The notes under the pieces: generated by a model
Told to the model about the DNA's origin: nothing
The model's input: the letters and a program-made list of their open reading frames with translations, nothing else
Databases searched by the model: none
Shown: one piece after another, positions 53,694 to 59,261 of the stretch
Position numbering within the stretch: the stretch's first letter is position 1
Layout of the letters: every line of letters starts with the position of its first letter
Source of the DNA: Mucilaginibacter sp.
GTDB taxonomy: Bacteria; Bacteroidota; Bacteroidia; Sphingobacteriales; Sphingobacteriaceae
Assembly (NCBI RefSeq): GCF_025359345.1
Contig: NZ_JANYGQ010000038.1
Span: 1 to 64,000, forward strand
Direction of reading: 5' to 3'
Length of the DNA stretch: 64,000 nucleotides
Translations under genes and position numbers: made by a program

Positions 53694-53926
53694 CGGGATT
53701 TGGTCACTTTTTAGCTTACAAGTATCGACGGCTTCGTAACAGCTTGTTCCAACAGAACTGGATACGAGAGAACTTGTTCCAAAAGAGCTTGTTCCAAACG
53801 AACTTGTTCCAAAAAGACTTGTTTCAAAAGAGCTTGTTCCAAACGAACTTGTTCCAAAAATACTTGTTTCAAGAGGGTTTGTTACTATTGAACAACTTTT
53901 GCAACGATGGCAAGGCCACGTATTAG
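53690..53926 (+). CDS. 78-residue protein built of LFQ pentapeptide-like repeats
   Basis: The start overlaps the stop of the HTH gene by 4 bases and the stop overlaps the MobC gene by 20 bases, so the frame sits tightly coupled in the operon. Residues 1 to about 17 are MTGFGHFLAYKYRRLRN. From there to about residue 67 the sequence repeats every five residues (SLFQQ, NLFQK, SLFQT, NLFQK, DLFQK, YLFQE). The pattern resembles a pentapeptide-repeat solenoid only loosely, since the usual A(D/N)Lxx consensus is replaced by xLFQx. The DNA shows exact 15-base tandem units. I do not know this protein. It could be a true small protein, or a frame kept open so that the DNA repeat does not break coupling between the flanking genes. 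Confidence 0.5.
   Translation: MTGFGHFLAYKYRRLRNSLFQQNWIRENLFQKSLFQTNLFQKDLFQKSLFQTNLFQKYLFQEGLLLLNNFCNDGKATY
53741..53890 (+). repeat. 15-nt tandem repeat array 2 (ten units, CTTGTTCCAAA core)
   Basis: Ten 15-base units in perfect register over 150 bases, such as AACTTGTTCCAAAAG, AGCTTGTTCCAAACG and GACTTGTTTCAAAAG. Three units form a higher-order 45-base repeat, at 53786-53830 and again at 53831-53875, with four differences in the last unit. At several unit junctions the sequence GAACTTGTTC is a perfect palindrome. Array 1 (53033-53122) shares period, core position and amino-acid spacing. Confidence 0.9.
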
Positions 53927-54266
53927 CAAGGAAGTCGCCAGGTCGGTAAACTTTACCATACGCCTTACCGGCGAAGAACAGCGGGCGATTGAAAATGCAG
54001 CCGCAGCTTGCGGGATTACACCATCAGCACTGGTCCGGCAAAAAGTATTGAAAGGCAAATTTCCCAAACCAAGGCTGGCCCGGGTTGACCTGGACACCTA
54101 TCTCGAATTGAAAAAGATCGGGGTAAACCTTAACCAGATGATCCGACTGGCCAATGCTGGCATAATGCATCAAAGACTTGAAAACCAGTTGGTGCGGTTA
54201 TGGCAACAACAGCAGGAGGTCATTACGCTATTGATCAGTTATGATAGCCATACAGAAGATCGGTAA
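53907..54266 (+). CDS. mobC: MobC-like relaxosome protein
   Basis: A 119-residue protein starting MARPRISKEVARSVNFTIRL. A ribbon-helix-helix-like N-terminal part (FTIRLTGEEQRAIENAAAAC, then GITPSALVRQKVL) and the C-terminal GVNLNQMIRLAN are the standard features of Bacteroidota MobC accessory proteins. These bind oriT and help the relaxase open the strands. It overlaps the repeat-protein gene upstream by 20 bases and the relaxase gene downstream by 26 bases, indicating strict co-expression. Confidence 0.88.
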   Translation: MARPRISKEVARSVNFTIRLTGEEQRAIENAAAACGITPSALVRQKVLKGKFPKPRLARVDLDTYLELKKIGVNLNQMIRLANAGIMHQRLENQLVRLWQQQQEVITLLISYDSHTEDR

Positions 54267-55368
54267 AAGCTTTTTGGGGGCGCTGAATTATAACCTGAAA
54301 AAATTGCGCCATCCCGACCCGAAGCAGCGCGCCGAATTATTGGACACCAACTTTGCCGCCCTTGATTCCCGGATGATCCGGCAAGAGCTGCAGATGGTGC
54401 GAAGTTTAAGGCCGAACCTTAACCGGTACGTCTACCATACCAGTCTGAATTTCTCAAATGAGGATAAACTGAATAACAGGCAGCTTCTGGAAATTGCACA
54501 TGAGTATTTGAGTGAAAGCGGGTACACCAATAACCAATACCTCATCTTCAGACATTATGACGCCGACCATCCGCACATCCACCTGCTGGTAAACAGAATC
54601 TGCTTTGACGGCTCAGTAGTGTCAGACAGTAATAATTATAAAAGAAGTGAAGAAATACTACGCAAGCTGGAGCACCGGCACCACCTGGTAAAGGTCGACC
54701 CAAGCAACAAAGCCCAGGAACGGGCACCCGTCAAAGATGAGCTGGAAATGGTTTTAAGGACAGGCAGCGCTTCGGCGAAAATGATCTTGCAGGAAAAAAT
54801 GAAACAACTGCTCGGCGGGCCTGCGCTCAACTTACAGGAACTGATCCGGAAAGGCGAAATGGCCGGGATTAATTTTCTTTTTAACCAGGCGTCGACCGGA
54901 AGGATAACGGGTATTACCTATTTTCATGAGGGATTCAAAATCAAAGGTCAGGCATTGGGTAACAGGTATAAGTGGGCCGAACTTATCAAAATAATCGATT
55001 ATGAGCAAAGTAGAGACAGCAAAGCAATTAGCGAAGCAAACGATAGAACAAGAGCAAAATATGGCCAGCAGACAGCAAGCGAACAGCGCGGAGGAGGAAA
55101 TGGCCTGGTTCGTGCAGACATTGCAAAAGATTTACCTGAATTCGGAGAAGCAAACGCAGCAATTAACAGCAATCATGCAGCAGGTGAATCAGATGGAAGC
55201 CAGGACACAGGCGATAGAGAAAGAACATTGGAAGCAAGTGAGGATGCTGATTGGCTGGATTATAACCCCGCTTATACTAAGCATTATAACCCTTTTGATA
55301 TTGATTTCCAGCTGAGCGATGATGAGGATGACGCCAAAAAGAGGCGACAACGGGGCCTTGGCCGATAA
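54241..55368 (+). CDS. Relaxase/mobilisation nuclease
   Basis: A 375-residue protein starting MIAIQKIGKSFLGALNYNL. The relaxase domain spans about residues 1 to 170. Its metal-binding triad is in FRHYDADHPHIHLLVNRI (the HxDxxHxH form of the MobB/VirD2-like relaxase), and RPNLNRYVYHTSLNFSNED lies before it. A Tyr within the first part (for example in ALNYN) should carry the covalent DNA link. From about residue 250 onward the sequence is polar and of low complexity (GESDGSQDTGDRERTLE) and ends DYNPAYTKHYNPFDIDF plus an acidic and basic tail. That tail is exactly where another frame encodes a coiled-coil membrane protein (55001-55315). The relaxase nicks oriT and pilots the strand to the recipient. 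Confidence 0.88.
   Translation: MIAIQKIGKSFLGALNYNLKKLRHPDPKQRAELLDTNFAALDSRMIRQELQMVRSLRPNLNRYVYHTSLNFSNEDKLNNRQLLEIAHEYLSESGYTNNQYLIFRHYDADHPHIHLLVNRICFDGSVVSDSNNYKRSEEILRKLEHRHHLVKVDPSNKAQERAPVKDELEMVLRTGSASAKMILQEKMKQLLGGPALNLQELIRKGEMAGINFLFNQASTGRITGITYFHEGFKIKGQALGNRYKWAELIKIIDYEQSRDSKAISEANDRTRAKYGQQTASEQRGGGNGLVRADIAKDLPEFGEANAAINSNHAAGESDGSQDTGDRERTLEASEDADWLDYNPAYTKHYNPFDIDFQLSDDEDDAKKRRQRGLGR
55001..55315 (+). CDS. Small coiled-coil membrane protein encoded inside the relaxase gene
   Basis: A 104-codon frame, one base ahead of the relaxase frame and entirely inside it. The start is ATG at 55001. Residues 1 to about 80 are helical, with heptad-like Gln, Glu and Lys (VETAKQLAKQTIEQEQNMAS, then LTAIMQQVNQMEARTQAI). 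Residues about 81 to 104 form a clear transmembrane helix (MLIGWIITPLILSIITLLIL) close to the C-terminus. This composition is what a designed protein looks like, while the relaxase reading of the same bases is disordered and low in complexity. The most likely explanation is a real overlapping gene, expressed with the relaxase and perhaps anchoring the relaxosome to the membrane. The role is inference. Confidence 0.6.
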   Translation: MSKVETAKQLAKQTIEQEQNMASRQQANSAEEEMAWFVQTLQKIYLNSEKQTQQLTAIMQQVNQMEARTQAIEKEHWKQVRMLIGWIITPLILSIITLLILISS

Positions 55369-55453
55369 GCGATTTTCATTTTTTACATTTTATCGTTATT
55401 CTTGCGGTTCAAATGGCCCGATTCTTAGGGCCTATTGTGATAAGGTTTAGGTT

Positions 55454-55495
55454 AACACCCCCAGGCTGCGAGAGTGAGGGGGTGTTTATTTTTTA
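55454..55495 (+). terminator. Terminator of the mobilisation operon
   Basis: AACACCCCC (55454-55462) pairs perfectly with GGGGGTGTT (55478-55486); a T-rich tract TATTTTTTAT follows. It lies 86 bases after the relaxase stop. Confidence 0.8.
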
Positions 55496-55510
55496 TCCAA
55501 TTCCTTAAAA

Positions 55511-55536
55511 CAAAAAAGGAATGCTTGCGCATTCCT
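55511..55536 (-). terminator. Terminator of the minus-strand XRE regulator
   Basis: GGAATGC (55518-55524) pairs with GCATTCC (55529-55535) around TTGC. On the minus strand a run of six T follows the stem. It is 30 bases beyond the stop of the regulator gene at 55566. Confidence 0.75.
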
Positions 55537-55565
55537 CCGGTATTATTTAGATAGTGATGGTCTAT

Positions 55566-55961
55566 TTACTTGTTATGTTTTAGTAATTCAACTTTTTCAC
55601 GTTCGCTTTGCAGCAGGCGCTCATACAGTGTTTTATTTTCTTCAAATAGTTCGACAAGTTTTTCTATGGGATTAAAATTAAATTGATGGCCGATATTAGG
55701 GCCATGATTATTTGAACCTTCGTAATTATTTTGGATATTATAAATTACAGCTTCATCGCTGTAATTTTTTATGGCTTCAGATGAAACCCCTAAAACGGAA
55801 GCAATTTTTTCCAATGCGCTTCCCTCAACTTCTGCACTTTGTTCAATCTTCGATACAGCTTGCTGACTAATACCAAGTTCAGCCGCCAACGTTTCTTGCT
55901 TCATTCCACGCAATTCTCGTATTCTACTGATTTTTCGTCCGATGTGTAAGGTCTCTGCCAT
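55566..55961 (-). CDS. XRE-family regulator with C-terminal coiled coil
   Basis: A 131-residue protein. Residues about 8 to 66 are a Cro/CI-type helix-turn-helix: ISRIRELRGMKQETLAAELG, then ISQQAVSKIEQSAEVE and LEKIASVLGVSSEAIKNY. A linker rich in Asn (NIQNNYEGSNNHGPN) leads to a short coiled coil near the C-terminus (LFEENKTLYERLLQSEREKV), probably for dimerisation. The same type of small regulator occurs in many Bacteroidota mobile elements. It is convergent with the relaxase operon and divergent from the unknown gene at 56096. It could control that gene. Confidence 0.85.
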   Translation of the reverse strand: MAETLHIGRKISRIRELRGMKQETLAAELGISQQAVSKIEQSAEVEGSALEKIASVLGVSSEAIKNYSDEAVIYNIQNNYEGSNNHGPNIGHQFNFNPIEKLVELFEENKTLYERLLQSEREKVELLKHNK

Positions 55962-56095
55962 AGTTCAAATGTATTATTTAAATGTAAAGGTACAAAACAA
56001 CGTAAACTTTGTAAAATACAACTGCTTTTGGTTCGGGACGCGTTTCACCTGCTTTTATTTTGTTTGGCCTTGCTAATTGTGGCAAGCTTAAACCG

Positions 56096-56683
56096 ATGGA
56101 TATGCAGAACGAACAATTTAACGATAGAAATTTATTTTCGGTTCATATCAGGCTTCACAAGATTAATGATCCTTTAATGATATTGAATAATTTTTTTAGC
56201 GATGACTGGCTTCCCGGTCACCTGGAGCGCCTGAAAAAATGGCGACAGTATGTTTTGGCGGGTGATTATTATAAAGACGCTAAAGGCAGTCCTTCGGGGT
56301 TGTTATACTTCCACGAACTGAATATTTGCTTGATAGAAGCGATGCATAGCTATTATGAAAAGGGTATCGCAGCCGAAGTGCTGGCTACAAAGGTTCAACT
56401 GGAGGAAGAGCAAAAAAACTGGAGGGATTTCCCAGTATTATTAAGTGACGCGGAGTTATTGAGCCCTTTGCTGGTTATCGAAGATTTCTTCCGGGACTAT
56501 GACCATCATCAATATATTTCTATGCTTTACGAATGGCTGGAATACGGCTTGTCCTCATCTCCGGCAGCTGAATTTATCCAAACAGGCAGCTTTATTACGG
56601 TGTATGAAAACCTTCAAAAACTATATTGCGCCGCATGGCTGATTTTTCAGCGTTCTACAGAAAAGCCGTGGCTAAAAGTGTAA
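56096..56683 (+). CDS. Protein of unknown function (195 residues)
   Basis: I start at the ATG at 56096 (MDMQNEQFNDRNLF); the frame is open from 56060. The protein is soluble and helical, without a signal peptide. Distinct stretches are VHIRLHKINDPLMILNNFFS, LYFHELNICLIEAMHSYYEK and LLSPLLVIEDFFRDYDHHQY. The two LxxIxxFF patterns suggest a duplicated helical unit. The next gene encodes a HEPN protein 45 bases away, so the two could work as a pair in the element, for example as a toxin or defence module. No family is recognised and no catalytic residues are visible. Confidence 0.6.
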   Translation: MDMQNEQFNDRNLFSVHIRLHKINDPLMILNNFFSDDWLPGHLERLKKWRQYVLAGDYYKDAKGSPSGLLYFHELNICLIEAMHSYYEKGIAAEVLATKVQLEEEQKNWRDFPVLLSDAELLSPLLVIEDFFRDYDHHQYISMLYEWLEYGLSSSPAAEFIQTGSFITVYENLQKLYCAAWLIFQRSTEKPWLKV

Positions 56684-56728
56684 ACCGAGCCCGGTTCGGC
56701 TACAGACCCGCTCAGCAATATATCAGTC

Positions 56729-57544
56729 GTGGATACTGTTTCCATATACCGCTTAAATAATATCATAGCACCAAGTTTTAAAGACCAAATGTCGAAGCTG
56801 GTCGGCATTATCATAAGGAAGGTCACTTCTGTTCAGGCGGTCTTCTTTTTGGAAGCTAATGACAATGGCACCTTGTTTTTATTAGTAATTACCTCCGATG
56901 AGGAACAACGGCAGGCAAAAGGCCTTGGCAGCACCATTGAAGAAAGCTGCCGGGAAATAGCCAAGTTGGTCGCGCTGGTACACCATTCATCGTCATTCCA
57001 GAACGGGATAGCAAACGATAATCCCTTTTTTAATCGTGCCCTACACTGCCCGGTTATATATTTGTCAGGCGGCCTGGTATTGCCGGCCCGCAAGCCGTTG
57101 GGCTGTAGCCCTGCGGGTTTGCCTGATATGAAATTATGGGACAGGTGGTACAGCCAGGGTAAAGACTTTTTGTCCGGTGCCGAATACTATTTGAAGACCG
57201 GGGCTTATGGTGCCGCGCTTTTTTCCTTGCAACAATGCGTTGAGAGTTTGCTGATAGCAGTAATCCGTTCGGTATTGGGATACCGTGTTAATAACCACAA
57301 CCTGTCCAAGCTATTAGACATTACGCAAATGTTTACCGATGACCTGGCTGCCGTTTTTAATTTGGAAGATGCTGAAAGCGTTCAGTTGTTCGACCTGTTA
57401 AAGCATGCATATGTAAATGTGAGGTATAAGGATACTTTTGAACCGGATACAAAATCACTGGAGACATTATACCGGGTTACAAAACACTTTGTATCGGTTG
57501 TTGAACTGGTTCATCAAAAGTATTTATTAACGAATAGTATTTAA
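56729..57544 (+). CDS. HEPN-domain protein
   Basis: A 271-residue protein. The start is given at GTG 56729; an ATG at 56786 is possible and would shorten it by 19 residues. The N-terminal half (VQAVFFLEANDNGTLFLLVI) may be a degenerate nucleotidyltransferase-like domain, but the GS..DxD motif of active enzymes is absent. The C-terminal half is HEPN-like: AEYYLKTGAYGAALFSLQQC, VESLLIAVIRSVLG, RVNNHNLSKLL and HAYVNVRYKDTFEP. The strict RNase motif R-x(4-6)-H is not clear. HEPN proteins act as RNA-binding or RNA-cutting parts of toxin-antitoxin and defence systems, or as helpers of nucleotidyltransferases. Its function here is open. Confidence 0.7.
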   Translation: MDTVSIYRLNNIIAPSFKDQMSKLVGIIIRKVTSVQAVFFLEANDNGTLFLLVITSDEEQRQAKGLGSTIEESCREIAKLVALVHHSSSFQNGIANDNPFFNRALHCPVIYLSGGLVLPARKPLGCSPAGLPDMKLWDRWYSQGKDFLSGAEYYLKTGAYGAALFSLQQCVESLLIAVIRSVLGYRVNNHNLSKLLDITQMFTDDLAAVFNLEDAESVQLFDLLKHAYVNVRYKDTFEPDTKSLETLYRVTKHFVSVVELVHQKYLLTNSI

Positions 57545-57708
57545 TGCTCATTACTGTTTAGTAAGGCTGCGGCAGGCGTGCGGGAACGAAATTTCGGTAA
57601 CACATGAACTATTGGGACATTCACCCAGCTAATCACTTTTGCAAATACTTATTTTACCGATAAGCGGAAGCAAAGCTTTGAGGTAAGTACACAACTACGA
57701 AATAAAAA
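57545..57708. other. Gap between HEPN gene and small ORF
   Basis: No gene is supported in these 164 bases. They contain moderate GC content near 57570 and AT-rich sequence before the small ORF at 57709. Confidence 0.5.
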
Positions 57709-57846
57709 ATGGAGATAGGCGAAAATTTCGTTTTTATACCTGTTGAAAAAATGGCCGATATCCGGAAAAACATTGGTTTCTGGAAAGACGGCAATGAATC
57801 GCGAACAACGAAAAGCCTTGAGTTCCCGTACAGGGAGACTGCTTAG
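57709..57846 (+). CDS. Small ORF of 45 codons, unknown
   Basis: ATG at 57709 opens a 45-codon frame (MEIGENFVFIPVEKMADIRK) ending TAG at 57844-57846, 12 bases before the next gene start. Codon use is balanced and the sequence looks like a compact soluble peptide, with no hydrophobic stretch. Its position in a same-direction series supports a real gene, but the length gives little statistical weight. Confidence 0.4.
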   Translation: MEIGENFVFIPVEKMADIRKNIGFWKDGNESRTTKSLEFPYRETA

Positions 57847-57858
57847 TTCAATTCCTAT

Positions 57859-58179
57859 ATGGATAAACTGAATGCCGACAACTGGAAGTTTAACCTGATC
57901 AGCCTGAATTTTGACATTTCATTCACCAATGAAGAAGTAGCGCATTCCAACGAACGGTCGCATGAGCTATACCTCAACTACCTGGATCTTGCCGGGCGTA
58001 TCCGGAAAACGGAAGGTCATGAAAAAGAACAATTATTCAAGCGCTATGCTGTCGTCGTGTCTGACATGTGCAACCATTGCGAAGAAATATATAAAAGACT
58101 GGAGCGCGATATCGCAATCGTCAGGAAGCAATTGCTTGCTGAATTAAAAGGTACCAACAAAAGCTTAGGCTGGCGCTAA
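57859..58179 (+). CDS. Small helical protein of unknown function (106 residues)
   Basis: Starts MDKLNADNWKFNLISLNFDI. After a short N-terminal beta-like part it is helical, with LDLAGRIRKTEGHEKEQLFK and a Cys-His pair in DMCNHCEEIYKRLE, which could bind zinc with neighbouring residues (CNHC). Two charged helices complete the chain. I cannot assign a family. It is the last gene before the terminator at 58218, and it is separated from the PorP/SprF gene, which runs towards it, by 83 bases. Confidence 0.6.
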   Translation: MDKLNADNWKFNLISLNFDISFTNEEVAHSNERSHELYLNYLDLAGRIRKTEGHEKEQLFKRYAVVVSDMCNHCEEIYKRLERDIAIVRKQLLAELKGTNKSLGWR

Positions 58180-58217
58180 CATTCGTGCCCGGCCCGGCGG
58201 ACCATAGGTTTTTACTT

Positions 58218-58251
58218 AGACCTGGAACTTTCCACGGTCTTCCTTTTTTTT
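58218..58251 (+). terminator. Terminator at the right edge of the accessory region
   Basis: AGACCTGGAA (58218-58227) pairs with TTCCA-C-GGTCT (58230-58240) with one bulged base; a run of eight T follows (58244-58251). It stops plus-strand transcription before the convergent PorP/SprF gene. Confidence 0.8.
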
Positions 58252-58262
58252 AACTATGACAT

Positions 58263-59261
58263 TCAAAAACCTGGGGAAGAATTGGACGGATTGGCAAAAT
58301 GACTGCCGAAGATATAGTGCAGCGATAATTCGAGACCGCCATGTCCGTTGGTTGCGGTATTCAAAGCAGAGGTATTAATATCATAGCTGATCCCAACTAC
58401 CGTACTTTTTATATGAAAGCCAAACTCCGCAACCACAGCATCGCCGAGCCGGTACATTGCGCCAAAGTTTAAGCTATTGCCGTCGTTTGATTTAAGCGCT
58501 GCATAAATATCAATAGCCCTGATCTGGTTTTGCTGCTGCCGGATATAGATAATATTGGGGGTAATATCGAGGGCTTCCGATGCTGCTATTTTTAAGCCGC
58601 CATGCACATTGAAGCGAACAGGCAGCACCGCTTTGCTGCCGGGGGCCGCAAAAGGGTCGGGAGCGCCATTGATGTGGTAGATACTGGCCCCACCGAATAG
58701 TTTTAACGTATTGTCTGCATTAGTGTCGTCATAATAGATCCCCGCACCTGAATCAAATATAAAAGCTTCGCTGTTTGAAAAGGTCACGCCACTTGCTATG
58801 TTGGGGTCGAAACCGATCAGCGGGTTATACTGGTTATCAAATTGCAGCAGGCTAAGATTAAAACTGCGGTCGATAAAACCCACCTGCAGGCCAAAATGCA
58901 GTTTTTTTGTCCCGTCAGCCGAAATCGGTATTCCGTACGCGAAGGTACCATACATAGCAAAATAATTGAAATTGGCTGATCCCGCTACCTGGTTGATAAG
59001 GTTAAGTCCCAGGCTAACCTTGTCGGTTGCCTTATAATCAGCAGACACTGCGCCGGTTTGATAGCCGTTAGTAATACCCGTCCATTGTTCTTTAAAATTG
59101 GCTGTGAAGCGCACGTCGCCGTCGAACGCGCCGGTTAAGGCCGGGTTAAGCCAAAGCGGGTAAGCATTGATCTGCGAAAAATGCGGATCGATCTGCGCTG
59201 TCACACGGCTGGTTACCATGCAAAATAATAAGGCTGCTATTAATATTTTTCGCTTCTTCAC
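58263..59261 (-). CDS. Type IX secretion system membrane protein of the PorP/SprF family
   Basis: A 332-residue outer-membrane protein if started at GTG 59261, where the stop of the upstream gene overlaps by 4 bases (GTGA). The longer frame to 59420 lies inside that gene and is not used. A signal peptide (residues 1 to about 22, ending TAQ) is followed by IDPHFSQINAYPLWLNPALTG, the family signature, and by beta-strands such as VRFTANFKEQWTG and LSLGLNLINQ-like repeats to the end (GLELSLHYIFG). The family is a partner of type IX secretion and gliding proteins that carry CHU_C tails. That fits the gene upstream, whose product ends with such a tail. Confidence 0.9.
   Translation of the reverse strand: MKKRKILIAALLFCMVTSRVTAQIDPHFSQINAYPLWLNPALTGAFDGDVRFTANFKEQWTGITNGYQTGAVSADYKATDKVSLGLNLINQVAGSANFNYFAMYGTFAYGIPISADGTKKLHFGLQVGFIDRSFNLSLLQFDNQYNPLIGFDPNIASGVTFSNSEAFIFDSGAGIYYDDTNADNTLKLFGGASIYHINGAPDPFAAPGSKAVLPVRFNVHGGLKIAASEALDITPNIIYIRQQQNQIRAIDIYAALKSNDGNSLNFGAMYRLGDAVVAEFGFHIKSTVVGISYDINTSALNTATNGHGGLELSLHYIFGSHFANPSNSSPGF

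Larger units (their letters stand above)
53033..58251. mobile_element. Candidate mobilisable element remnant
   Basis: This stretch carries a relaxase, MobC, a DNA-binding accessory protein, a hairpin that could be an origin of transfer, an XRE regulator and small unknown genes. It is bounded on the left by gene fragments and a truncated pump gene and on the right by a strong terminator before the conserved PorP/SprF gene. No integrase or transfer (tra) genes are seen, so it could only move with help. Exact ends are not visible; no terminal direct repeats were found. Confidence 0.5.

Noticed and set aside
53741..53890. CRISPR array
   Set aside because: Units are 15 bases with no spacers and no cas genes nearby; the structure is a simple tandem repeat.
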